A DNA stretch of 64,000 nt from JACDHG01 sp963815295 (lineage in GTDB: Bacteria; Actinomycetota; Actinomycetes; Propionibacteriales; Nocardioidaceae), in NCBI GenBank assembly GCA_963815295.1, contig CAWFFZ010000013.1:124001-188000 (forward strand). Direction: 5' to 3'. Numbering within the stretch: the stretch's first letter is position 1; each line of letters starts with the position of its first letter. The notes under the pieces are model-generated. The model had not been told where the DNA came from. It did not search any database and saw only the letters and a program-made list of their open reading frames with translations. Made by a program: the position numbers and the translations under genes. This document shows positions 1-8,077 of the stretch, piece after piece.

Positions 1-1044
1 GCTCTCGTCACTCGCGGCATGGAGCTGTCGGCCAACGACCCGAGCATGCTCGACATGCGCAACGCGATCGTCCAGGCCGACAAGGTGGTCTACAACAGCG
101 CGCACACCAACGTGATCTGGAAGATCTTCGCCCACCGTGGAATGGGCTGGTACGCCGGCTCGATCGACGGCGGCGACTCCTTCCCGGCCGAGGACTTCCA
201 CCGACCGCCGGCTCCGTCCCGTGGTTTCGGCACGCTCTTCGGCCTGGTCGAGGACCGGTTGACCGGCGAGCGAGTCGAGGGCGCGCGTGTCACGATCACC
301 GGACACCCGGGCTACACCGACACTACGTCGAGCAACGGTGTCTACCAGATCGACTTCGTGAAGCCGGGGCGCTACAAGAAGGTGGTCGCCGCGGGCAACG
401 GGTACGAGGTGATCGTCAAGAAGATCCGAGTGACGAACTCGGCCAGTGGCACCCGGAGGGACTTCACCAGCCGGCGCGACTGGGCGAGCTCTGAGGGCGG
501 TGGCCAGATCAACGACTTCAACGGGCCGGACTTCTCCTCGTTCGGTTGTGGACCTGCGCAGGCCATCGACCTCAGCCAGGGCCAGGTCTGGGGCAGCACC
601 ACCGGCGACGACAGCGGCACACCTACTAACACGATGATCCCGAAGTTCATCATCGTGGAGCTGCCCGAGGCCATCGACATCACGACCGACACCGGCAACA
701 CCTCCGCGTTCAAGGTCGACCCGACCGCAGGATGCGGCGACGCCGGGAGCGCGTCCACCGGCGACTTCACCATCGAAGTCTCCTCGTCGGCCACCGGCCC
801 GTGGACCGAGGTGGTCAACGTCGACGGCGACGACACCGCCGACCCGGCTCCGACCGGCTGGCTGCCGCGATTCACGTACACCAATGTGGCCGCCGACCAG
901 GCAGTGTCCGGCGTGCAGTTCGTCCGGCTGACCCTGCGGAGCCCGCAGGTGGCAGACTTTGCGACCAACTGTCCCGGCGGGAACTTCTCTGGATGCTCGT
1001 TCACCGACTTCACCGAGCTGGAGGTGTTCGGAACCACTTCCTGA
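1..1044 (+). CDS. Secreted M36 (fungalysin-type) metallopeptidase, C-terminal part
   Basis: The frame is open to the first base, so the start lies outside the window and the ATG at 19 is internal. The first ~60 residues (PSMLDMRNAIVQAD, then FAHRGMGWYA) match the end of the fungalysin/M36 catalytic domain after the zinc site; the HEXXH motif itself would be upstream. At about residues 73-130 follows a carboxypeptidase-regulatory-like beta domain (FGLVEDRLTGE...GVYQIDFVKPGRY). The last ~165 residues form a beta-rich, Cys-containing module resembling an F5/8-type (discoidin) fold that may bind carbohydrate or cell wall. Such enzymes are secreted endopeptidases. The M36 call is good; the C-terminal domain name is tentative. 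Stop is TGA at 1042-1044, followed by a hairpin. Confidence 0.8.
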   Translation, partial: ALVTRGMELSANDPSMLDMRNAIVQADKVVYNSAHTNVIWKIFAHRGMGWYAGSIDGGDSFPAEDFHRPPAPSRGFGTLFGLVEDRLTGERVEGARVTITGHPGYTDTTSSNGVYQIDFVKPGRYKKVVAAGNGYEVIVKKIRVTNSASGTRRDFTSRRDWASSEGGGQINDFNGPDFSSFGCGPAQAIDLSQGQVWGSTTGDDSGTPTNTMIPKFIIVELPEAIDITTDTGNTSAFKVDPTAGCGDAGSASTGDFTIEVSSSATGPWTEVVNVDGDDTADPAPTGWLPRFTYTNVAADQAVSGVQFVRLTLRSPQVADFATNCPGGNFSGCSFTDFTELEVFGTTS

Positions 1045-1057
1045 CAGCACCGTCTGT

Positions 1058-1095
1058 GAAGGGCCCGTTTCCGCTATGGCGGGGGCGGGCCCTTC
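1058..1095 (+). terminator. Hairpin terminator after the M36 peptidase
   Basis: GAAGGGCCCG at 1058-1067 pairs perfectly with CGGGCCCTTC at 1086-1095, separated by an 18-base loop. It lies 14 bases after the stop codon. There is no T-tract, which is usual for actinobacterial terminators. Confidence 0.7.
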
Positions 1096-1179
1096 GCCTA
1101 GTCTCTTCTCGGCGACGATGAGCGTGGTTCGTCGAGACCGTGTTGCCGGATCGACAGGGAGGAGCGGTCCCGGCGTTTG

Positions 1180-1850
1180 CTAGTCGCACCGCGCTCCGCC
1201 GCTGGCGCCGTCCCGCCCCGCCCACACCACACCACCCCGATCGCACATGACCAGTTCGAAAGCCATGCCGTCACGCTCCGCGCGGAGATGGTGCGAGTCA
1301 TCCTCGGCTAGGCGCCAACCCGCCTCGGGCAGCGCCGTGCGGTAGTGCTTCAGCACATCGACGTCCTCGATCAGTACGAACGACCGGTCGCAGCCACTGA
1401 CACCACTCCCGCCGCCACCCCCGAAGTGTCCGACATGCTCGATCGACTCGAACGCCTGCTGAGACTCGCGTTGTGCACGTGAGCCGGGGCCTAGGTTCTC
1501 GCCGGAGAGGCATTGAGGTGTGGCGTCGTACTGGACGTCGAGCTTCTCCTGCAGTGCGGCCGGGGTGACGGCAAGCATCCCCACCCCATCAGGACCGGGA
1601 TGACCAGGGCCGCCAGTCGCATCCATAGCTCCGACGACACCAACACCACGACTAGCGCAGCCACTACGACGAGGACGAGCGCCACTCCGCCGGTGCCAGC
1701 CGAGAACCCAGACTTCAGCCCCTCGAGCGCCGAGTCGGTCACGTCGCCGTACTCGACGGTGAGGCCGTAGTGGAAGACGATGCCCAGCACCGCCAGCCCC
1801 GCCTCGACGACGAGTAGGCCCACAGCGGTAGTCCTGCGGGTGACCCTCAT
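1180..1850 (-). pseudogene. Frameshifted small membrane protein
   Basis: Two minus-strand frames join into one plausible protein. The first (from ATG at 1850, MRVTRRTTAVG) carries hydrophobic segments at about residues 8-27 and 55-75 and a third short one (RLAALVIPVLMG). At about 1585-1595, in a G-rich run (GGGGTGGGG), the reading must shift to the second frame (VGMLAVTPAALQEKLD), which continues as a soluble domain with two cysteines and ends at 1180. Read this way it is a three-helix membrane protein with a cytoplasmic or extracellular tail of about 130 residues. I do not recognise the family. The shift sits in a homopolymer, so a sequencing indel is as likely as a real mutation. A GAAGG element precedes the chosen start. 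Confidence 0.5.
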
Positions 1851-2210
1851 GCCTTCATTCTGCTGACGCTCGACCGCCGTGTCCCGAGATCGGCGTAGCC
1901 GCACCACCTCTGCTCCGGGTTGGCGTTGACCCAGACCGAATGCACGGAGCCTACGCTACGCGCGCGTGCTGCGGAGGAGCCGATTTCCTCTCGGCGGAAG
2001 GCATGGCACTCAAGCACCGCCCCGAGCGAAGTGCGCTTCCCGGCTGCACGTCTGACGGCTCCCCACCACGTCCTCCAAAGGGAGGCAGCGGATGCGTTAG
2101 AGGCGGCACTCTTCGAATGACCACAGCCCTTGGCTACATGATTGGCTACACGTCAACGTCTGACCTCTCAGGACGTTCAGGCGGTTGACGAAGAGGCATT
2201 CCCAGATCGG
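1851..2210. other. No convincing gene
   Basis: Only short overlapping frames with arginine/alanine-biased translations occur here. The nonamer TTGGCTACA occurs twice within a short span near 2130-2150. Nothing else stands out. Confidence 0.4.
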
Positions 2211-2325
2211 GTCACGACTGGCGGTAACGCAGCACACCACTGACGGCACGCTCCAGCCCCTCGGCAACTGCCGGGGGCTTCGTCATACCCGTAGGGGGAG
2301 ACATCATGTCCAAGGAACCTTGCAA
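2211..2325 (+). repeat. Left copy of a duplicated mobile-element intergenic segment
   Basis: This stretch matches 58347-58461 on the same strand at roughly three quarters identity. Both begin with the last codons of a gene (His-Asp-Trp-Arg-stop), carry a GC hairpin in the middle (here 2255-2279), share a 17-base run GGGGGCTTCGTCATACC just after it, and run into an ATGTCCAAGGA start codon context. The hairpin sequences differ between copies but keep base pairing, so the structure was under selection. The segment is the intergenic region between two genes of a mobile element, kept twice in the window. Confidence 0.75.
2255..2279 (+). terminator. Hairpin in the mobile-element intergenic segment
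   Basis: CGGCA at 2262-2266 pairs with TGCCG at 2269-2273, and the flanking C-run and G-run extend the stem around one unpaired or wobble T. The equivalent hairpin at 58396-58418 has a different apical stem (CGGC/GCCG) that still pairs. Confidence 0.5.
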
Positions 2326-2476
2326 CACCTCAACACCAACACGTTGATCGGCAACACCGACGCACGCGGCCACGCCTGGCGCTACCGGGCCGAAGAACAA
2401 GGCGACGAGACTAACCACTGCCCAGGCCCCCATCCCCGTCGTCGACGTCGAGGCGCACTCAGCTCGCCGCGTCTGA
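2306..2476 (+). pseudogene. DUF932 gene, N-terminal fragment
   Basis: The start ATGTCCAAGGA (Met-Ser-Lys-Glu) is followed, after a one-frame shift near 2325, by LNTNTLIGNTDARGHAW, RYRAEEQGDETN and PGPIPVVDVE, which is the N-terminus typical of DUF932 proteins carried by actinobacterial plasmids and integrative elements. The frame then ends at TGA 2474-2476, so only about 55 of the usual ~300 or more residues remain. A second decayed copy of the same gene family is at 58443-60243. Function of the family is not established. The gene is dead by truncation and frameshift. Confidence 0.7.
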
Positions 2477-2507
2477 CGTGGGGGTGCGATCGGGGCTACG
2501 GTGTGTC

Positions 2508-3413
2508 ATGGCCCAGCATCAACATGACGACGCGGCATCTGTGACCGACATTGCCCACGGACGGCGACCGCCTGACGGCGCCGACGACGCTGTGGCGCTG
2601 GCCGAGCCGCCGGAACGGGATCAGCGGTACAGCAAGAAGGGGAAGCTCAAGCGCTCGGTCTATGACCTGGAGATGGAGCGCCTCCAGGAGCAGCTGGTGT
2701 TGCTGCAGTATTGGGTGCAGTCCCAGGGGCTCAAAGTGCTCGTGATTTTTGAAGGACGGGGTTCCGCAGGCAAGGGCGGGGTGATCAAAAGCATCACCGA
2801 GCGCACCAGCCCCCGCACCGTCCGCGTTGTGGCGCTGCCCAAGCCGACTGAGCGGGAGCGCACCCAGTGGTACTTCCAGCGATACGTGGAGCACCTTCCA
2901 GCGGCCGGTGAGATGGTGCTGTTCGACCGCAGCTGGTACAACCGCTCGAACGTCGAGTGGGTGATGGGGTTCTGCCCGCCTGACGAGCACCAGGAGTTTC
3001 TCCGCAGCTGTCCGGAGTTCGAGCGCATGCTGGTTCGCTCGGGGACCGTGCTGCTCAAGTACTGGTTCTCGGTCAGCTACGAGGAGCAGACCAAGCGCTT
3101 CGAGGCCCGTAACGCGGAGCCCCTAAAGCGCTGGAAGCTCTCGGACATGGACCTCGCGGAGCATGAGCTGTACGTGAAATATTCGATGGCGAAAGACACC
3201 ACCTTCCAGTACACCGACACCAAGCAGGCTCCCTGGTGGGTGGTCCACTCCGACGACAAGAAGGCCGCCCGCCTGAACTGCATCAACCATCTGCTATCGC
3301 AGTTCCAGTACGAGAATGTGGCTCCGGAGCCCGTCGAGCTGCCGGCGATGCGCGACCTCCCCTACGTTCGGCCGCCGATGCACGAGCAGACCTTCGTCCC
3401 CCAAATGTTCTGA
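2508..3413 (+). CDS. ppk2: Polyphosphate kinase 2 family protein
   Basis: PPK2 enzymes transfer phosphate between polyphosphate and nucleotides in the cytoplasm. The protein (about 301 aa from ATG 2508; a GTG at 2478 would add ten residues) has the P-loop FEGRGSAGKGG, the lid-region arginines (RTVRVVALPKPTERER), the Walker-B-like segment LFDRSWYNR, and the conserved C-terminal region WKLSDMD...WWVVHSDDKK. Length fits single-domain PPK2. The P-loop has Gly-Ser where many members have Asp-Ala or Asp-Gly; from memory some PPK2 subfamilies share this, so activity is not excluded. No strong ribosome-binding site decides the start. The gene stands alone between mobile-element debris, so it may be cargo of the old island next to tRNA-Lys. 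Confidence 0.9.
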   Translation: MAQHQHDDAASVTDIAHGRRPPDGADDAVALAEPPERDQRYSKKGKLKRSVYDLEMERLQEQLVLLQYWVQSQGLKVLVIFEGRGSAGKGGVIKSITERTSPRTVRVVALPKPTERERTQWYFQRYVEHLPAAGEMVLFDRSWYNRSNVEWVMGFCPPDEHQEFLRSCPEFERMLVRSGTVLLKYWFSVSYEEQTKRFEARNAEPLKRWKLSDMDLAEHELYVKYSMAKDTTFQYTDTKQAPWWVVHSDDKKAARLNCINHLLSQFQYENVAPEPVELPAMRDLPYVRPPMHEQTFVPQMF

Positions 3414-3990
3414 GGCAACGGTTATCGCCACTGAAGCCTGGGGATCCTGGCCCTTGAGTGTGACGCCCGGGCTCTCACTTCGCCGAACAAGGGTCCCCAG
3501 TCGTTCTCAGACCGGCGCTGCGCGGACAAATCCATCACTGGCGGTTGCGTCAGCGTGTTCGGCTGGCCGAGCATCGCGTACGCCGCGTGATGCCGGGGCC
3601 CCGACGCGGCGGTTTGACAGATGCTCCCGAAGGCGTTCGTGAGTGAGTGGATGATGGCTGAGCCGACGCCTGAGAACGCGAGCTGATTAGGAGATCACGG
3701 GCACATCCAACGGGACGGCCGGACCGGCGGAGATGCAGCGACCTCGCCAGTCCTTTGGATGCGGTGCCTGGCCGCGATGATGTCTAGGGGTGCGATCGCT
3801 AGACCCAGTACTCCCGGCGTCTCAGGCGCCACTGCGTCCTTGTGTTCTTGCGAAGGCGAAGCAGGATCCTGGCCCGTGTCATTTCGCCGGGCCTGCGTGC
3901 CGGCAACGACCTTGAGTCGACGTTGACGCGTGAGAGACGCGACGCTGCGGCCGGAGCTCGTCGCACGCGTCAACCAAGGTAGTCAGCTGT
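3414..3990. other. No convincing gene
   Basis: About 580 bases with no frame showing plausible protein character on either strand. Probably decayed DNA of the island between PPK2 and the reductase fragment. Confidence 0.4.
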
Positions 3991-4022
3991 CGCCCCTGCT
4001 GCGCTTGAACGCAGCAGGGGCG
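3991..4022. terminator. Orphan 13-bp perfect hairpin
   Basis: CGCCCCTGCTGCG (3991-4003) pairs perfectly with CGCAGCAGGGGCG (4010-4022) around loop CTTGAA. It has the strength of a terminator but no gene ends close by, and there is no T-tract on either side. Confidence 0.5.
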
Positions 4023-4133
4023 TCGTCGTTAGGCCGAGTCGCGAGGCGACGGGTGCCGTCGTGAAGGATCACGTCGAGCGCAACGGATCGTCGACTACCT
4101 TGAGAAGATCCGTCTACCTGTCCGAAGGATGAC

Positions 4134-4367
4134 ATGAGGTTCGCAGTCGTCGGTACCGGCTCCGTCGGCCTGGCCATCGCCAGCCGTCTCGACGAGGTCG
4201 GCCACGACGTCACAATCGGCACCCGGGACCCGCGGTCGACTCTCGCCCGCACTGAGACGGACGGCATGGGCAACCCGTCATACGTCGACTGGGCCGCGCA
4301 GCACAACGGCGACCTCTCGACTCACTACGGGATGGTGACCCGGGTGTCGCCCTGCGCCTGGTTGTAG
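4134..4367 (+). pseudogene. F420-dependent NADP reductase-like protein, N-terminal fragment
   Basis: The N-terminus MRFAVVGTGSVGLAIASRL is a Rossmann dinucleotide-binding start (GxGxxG), followed by GHDVTIGTRDP, the NADP-phosphate-binding segment typical of the NADPH-dependent F420 reductase/NAD(P)-binding family. A good ribosome-binding site (GAAGGA) precedes the ATG. After about 60 residues similarity stops and the frame runs into the 3' end of the convergent RTX-like gene at 4325-4367. Family members have about 200 residues, so this is a truncated remnant; the breakpoint is near 4310-4330. Confidence 0.7.
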
Positions 4368-5575
4368 TCGGTAGCCGTGTCGGTGCCGAGTCCGCCCACG
4401 AACCGGTCGCCGCCGTCGCCGCCGGTCAATGTGTCGTTGCCCGCTCGGCCGTGGAGGGTGTCAGCGCCGGTGCCGCCTGACAGGGTGTCGTTGCCCACAC
4501 CACCTATCAGCCTGTCCGCATCGCCCTCGCCCGACACGTTGTCCGCGTCGCCTAAGGCGCACACCACGTCAACTCCGCCGCCAGCCAGGATGGTGTTGGC
4601 TGCCTTGGTGCCTTTGATGACATCCGCGCTGGCGGTGCCGCGCAGCGTGCCCGTGTAACGCTGACCGGAATCCGGGCCACCCACAATGCGACCATTCGCC
4701 ACGTAGACCGTCGCCGTGAGGCCGTCGCATGTCGGGCCGCTCGACGGGTTCGGGGACTCGGTGTCGTCTGTCGCTGAGGTGCAGCCGGGGTCGGCTGGGT
4801 AGTCGGTGGATCCGTCGCTGTCGTTGTCGACGCTGTCGTTGCACTGTGTCGGGTTCGGGGACTCGGTGTCGTCTATCGCTGAGGTGCAGCCGGGGTCGGC
4901 TGGGTAGTCGGTGGATCCGTCGCTGTCGTTGTCGACGCTGTCGTTGCACTGTGTCGGGTTCGGCGCCTTCGTGACGGAGACCTCGCCGGTGATGCCGATG
5001 TTGGCAGATACGTCGTAGGTGCAGAGCTCGGTGTGCATTTCGCTGATGCGGTCACCGGTACCGCTGGCGCCGCCGTCAAACGCGGAGAAATGCAACTGCT
5101 CCCCGACAGAGAACGCGCCGTTGTTGGTGGAGGTGATCGTCCCACCGATCATCGCGGTCGATCCGGTCAACACGAGACACGAAACGGAACCGCTGAAGTA
5201 GTACTCGGGCGACCCTGGGCTCTGCGCAGAGCACGAGAAGATGAATGTGCCAGTCGCTGCCGGTGTGCCGGTGCCGGCCGCCAAGAAGTCGAAACTCGCC
5301 GTCGTGTTGGGCGGGCAGTGTGACCATTGGCTCATCACCGTGACGGTGCCTGTTCCGCTCACAGTGTCGTTCAGGTCGGCTTGCGCGGTGCCCGGCAACA
5401 GCACCATCGATGCCACCACGATGACCGCGCTCGCAGCGGCGCGCGCGGCTCTGCGCCCGATCTGTGCGGCTCGGCTTCCCGACGACCTGCGTATGACCAG
5501 AAACGACTTCTCGTTGACATGAGCCCTCCCGCAAAGGCAGTCCGGCACCGCCAGGATTGGTGCGCTGACCGACAC
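4325..5575 (-). CDS. Secreted RTX-like calcium-binding repeat protein
   Basis: After an arginine-rich N-region and hydrophobic core (RRAARAAASAVIVVASMVLLPGTAQA) a signal peptidase site is likely after AQA. Residues ~70-200 form a Cys-containing beta domain. Then two nearly identical 35-residue units with the calcium-loop motif DNDSDGSTDYPADPGC follow, and the C-terminus has hemolysin-type nonapeptide repeats (GGVGNDTLSGG, GRAGNDTLTGG). The protein is expected to be exported and fold with calcium; no toxin or enzyme domain is visible. Start is uncertain: the in-frame ATG is 5575, but a better ribosome-binding site (GGGAGGG) stands before an ATG at 5520 in another frame, which may indicate a one-base indel near 5500. 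Confidence 0.75.
   Translation of the reverse strand: MSVSAPILAVPDCLCGRAHVNEKSFLVIRRSSGSRAAQIGRRAARAAASAVIVVASMVLLPGTAQADLNDTVSGTGTVTVMSQWSHCPPNTTASFDFLAAGTGTPAATGTFIFSCSAQSPGSPEYYFSGSVSCLVLTGSTAMIGGTITSTNNGAFSVGEQLHFSAFDGGASGTGDRISEMHTELCTYDVSANIGITGEVSVTKAPNPTQCNDSVDNDSDGSTDYPADPGCTSAIDDTESPNPTQCNDSVDNDSDGSTDYPADPGCTSATDDTESPNPSSGPTCDGLTATVYVANGRIVGGPDSGQRYTGTLRGTASADVIKGTKAANTILAGGGVDVVCALGDADNVSGEGDADRLIGGVGNDTLSGGTGADTLHGRAGNDTLTGGDGGDRFVGGLGTDTATDYNQAQGDTRVTIP
4746..4955 (-). repeat. Two tandem 105-bp units, one mismatch apart
   Basis: Units 4746-4850 and 4851-4955 are identical except for one base (G/A, giving Thr versus Ile). Each encodes one 35-residue PTQCNDSVDNDSDGSTDYPA-type calcium-loop unit, and a third partial copy starts at 4956. 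The near identity points to a recent duplication inside the gene. Confidence 0.95.
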
Positions 5576-5646
5576 CGTGACACAGATGACTCGTGCTGAC
5601 CTCTCAGTTCACCCAAACCGTTGGGCGCGGCCACGGTGCGTGCGCG

Positions 5647-5943
<297 letters not shown>

Positions 5944-5995
5944 AAGAGCGAACGCGAGCATATCAGCGCGAGAGGGCTGGCTAAAATCGTTAGAC

Positions 5996-6373
5996 ATGAG
6001 CGCATCGGACCCTGTCGTCGCCCTTGTCCGCACCACGTGTCTGGCGTTGCCGGAGGTCGAGGAGCGGCTGAGTCATGGTGCGCCGACGTACTTCGTCCGC
6101 GGCAAGAAGTCGTTCGCCAGCGTGTGGGTGCACGGACACCACGACAATGACTTTCCTCACCTGTGGTGCGCGGCTCCGGTGGGGACGCAGGACGCCTTGG
6201 TCGGAAGCGATCCCGAGCAGTTCTTTGTCCCTCCGTATGTCGGGCACCGTGGTTGGTTGGGTGTCCGGCTCGATCGAGGCATCGATGAGGCTGAGCTGGC
6301 CGAGCTGTGCGAAGAGGCCTATCGCCATGTCGCGCCGGTGACCCTCGTCCGGCAACTCGATGCGGCAGGCTGA
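5996..6373 (+). CDS. MmcQ/YjbR family protein
   Basis: 125 residues with the YjbR/MmcQ pattern: an N-terminal helix (LALPEVEERLSHGAPTYFV), central beta strands (KKSFASVWVHG), and the C-terminal segment PPYVGHRGWLGVRLD with EEAYRHVAP. These small proteins have a double-wing-like fold thought to bind DNA or act as a scaffold; no enzymatic role is established. It stands directly after tRNA-Lys, transcribed away from it, and its 3' end overlaps an upstream extension of the next frame; that extension is not needed. Confidence 0.85.
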   Translation: MSASDPVVALVRTTCLALPEVEERLSHGAPTYFVRGKKSFASVWVHGHHDNDFPHLWCAAPVGTQDALVGSDPEQFFVPPYVGHRGWLGVRLDRGIDEAELAELCEEAYRHVAPVTLVRQLDAAG

Positions 6374-6438
6374 GCGTCGATAACGCTCAACGCACCGGTG
6401 GCCGAGGGAACCGGCTGCAGAGACAGGCACGACCTACC

Positions 6439-7977
6439 ATGGGCGCCATGAGGGCTGCGGTGGTGCGCGTCCAACGCGCCACCATTGCCGCCTGGACCTG
6501 GCTCGAGCTTCACCCCGTGCGTGCCCTGGCCATCGCGTTGGCCGCATCCGTATTGCTGAGGCTCCCATTCCTCACCCTGCCGCTCTCGTCCGACGAGGGC
6601 GGCTTTTTGATGGTGGCGGAGCAGTGGCGCGCTGGCGGCTCCTCGCTGTACGGCGACCAATGGGTCGACCGGCCGCCCCTCTTGCTGTTGATCTTCAAGC
6701 TGGCAGATGTTCTCGGCGGCTCGGCGGTCGTCATACGGCTGCTGCTTGTGGGTTTTGCGTCACTGGGGATCGCGGCCGCCTGGTGGGCCGGGCGTGTGAT
6801 CAACGGGTCAAAGGGCGCGGTTGCCGCCGCCCTCGTCGCATCACTCGTCGGTGCCAACATCGCCATCGACGGTAGGACGTTGAACGGCGAAACCATCGCG
6901 GGTGCCTTCGTACTGCTCAGCTGTGCCCTCCTTCTGCACGCGACGTATGACGCCAAGGCGCCACAGGCACGGATCCTGTTCGCCCTCCTCGCCGGTGCTA
7001 CTGCCTCGCTCGCGTTCCTCGTCAAGCAGAGTTTCCTCGAGGCCGCGGTCTTCGGGTTTGTCCTTCTCGGACTCAAGCTCCACAAGACCTGGCGACTGCT
7101 GATCGCCGGAGCGGTAGGCGTCAGCATTCCGCTCTTCGTCACCGCAGCGTGGGCGCGGTCGGACGAAGGCCCCGGCTTGGTCAGGCTCTGGAACGCAGTC
7201 TTCCGGTTCCGCCAACGCGCGTACACCATTATCGAAGACGCTGCGTCGCAGGCACCGGTTGAACGGTTGCACACGCTCCTCTTGCTCTTCGTCGTCACCG
7301 GTCTTGCGTTCCTGGTTGCGCAAGTGGTTGTCGCGTCGCTGCGCGTGAGTGAGCGAAGCAACCTCCGAATCGCCTTGCTGGTGATGCTGCTCTACAGCGT
7401 GATCGCGGTGCTGGCTGGTGCCAGCTGGTGGCGCCACTATCTGCTGCAGTTGGTGCCAGTGGTGGCTCTCGGGACGGCGCTCGCCACCAAGCCCGCAGCT
7501 CGACGATTGGTGACCCACTCCGCCGCGACGTACGCAGTTGCCACTTCGGTGGTGTCGGGAATCATCGGCATCGCGCTCCTCTATACCGGCGACATTGGCC
7601 CTGACAGCGAAGAGGTTGTGGCCGACTACATCAAGGAAGCGTCCCGCCCGACGGATTCCGTCGTCGTCGCGTACGGCACCCCCAGCATCATCCAGCGATC
7701 GGGGCTCACGACTCCTTACCGCTACTCATGGAGTCTTCCCGTCCGCGTTCGTGACCCAAACCTGAAGCATCTGGTTGGCACCCTCAACGGACCGGAAGCA
7801 CCGACGTGGCTCGTGGAGATGGGGTACTTCAACTGGTGGGGGATCGACACGCCGGCATTCCAGCAAGTCCGCGAGACGCGCTACCACTGGGTCGCCGACA
7901 TCTGCGGGCACAACGTCTACCTGCGCAACGACGCTGCACGCGCGCTGCCGGCGACTCCGGCGTGCCCATCCGGGTAA
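6439..7977 (+). CDS. Glycosyltransferase family 39-like membrane protein
   Basis: An integral membrane protein of about 512 residues with around ten hydrophobic segments. The first loop contains SSDEGGFLMVAEQW...WVDRPPLLLL, the acidic-residue motif and the DRPP/DxxP pattern typical of ArnT/PMT-like (GT-C fold) glycosyltransferases that use polyprenyl-phosphate sugars. The C-terminal ~150 residues form an extracytoplasmic domain with VVVAYGTPSIIQ. Substrate cannot be told from sequence. ATG at 6439 or 6448 is preferred over the far upstream 6307, which lies inside the previous gene. Confidence 0.8.
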   Translation: MGAMRAAVVRVQRATIAAWTWLELHPVRALAIALAASVLLRLPFLTLPLSSDEGGFLMVAEQWRAGGSSLYGDQWVDRPPLLLLIFKLADVLGGSAVVIRLLLVGFASLGIAAAWWAGRVINGSKGAVAAALVASLVGANIAIDGRTLNGETIAGAFVLLSCALLLHATYDAKAPQARILFALLAGATASLAFLVKQSFLEAAVFGFVLLGLKLHKTWRLLIAGAVGVSIPLFVTAAWARSDEGPGLVRLWNAVFRFRQRAYTIIEDAASQAPVERLHTLLLLFVVTGLAFLVAQVVVASLRVSERSNLRIALLVMLLYSVIAVLAGASWWRHYLLQLVPVVALGTALATKPAARRLVTHSAATYAVATSVVSGIIGIALLYTGDIGPDSEEVVADYIKEASRPTDSVVVAYGTPSIIQRSGLTTPYRYSWSLPVRVRDPNLKHLVGTLNGPEAPTWLVEMGYFNWWGIDTPAFQQVRETRYHWVADICGHNVYLRNDAARALPATPACPSG

Positions 7978-8077
7978 ATGGCTCGGGCTGCATCCACAGG
8001 TTTGGGTGTCCACAAGGGCCGTCCACAGGGGTCGAACACATGCTCGAATTTTCGTCGCCGGCTTCTATTCTTGGGGT

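Noticed and set aside
2185..2544. 119-codon plus-strand frame
   Set aside because: It crosses the mobile-element intergenic hairpin and is out of frame with the DUF932 residues; not a gene.
4746..4955. CRISPR-like array
   Set aside because: Units are contiguous, coding and only two; there are no spacers. The 23-bp pair at 38367 has no spacer either.
4325..5575. RTX toxin
   Set aside because: Only calcium-loop and nonapeptide repeats and a Sec-type signal; no toxin or enzyme domain and no type I secretion genes.
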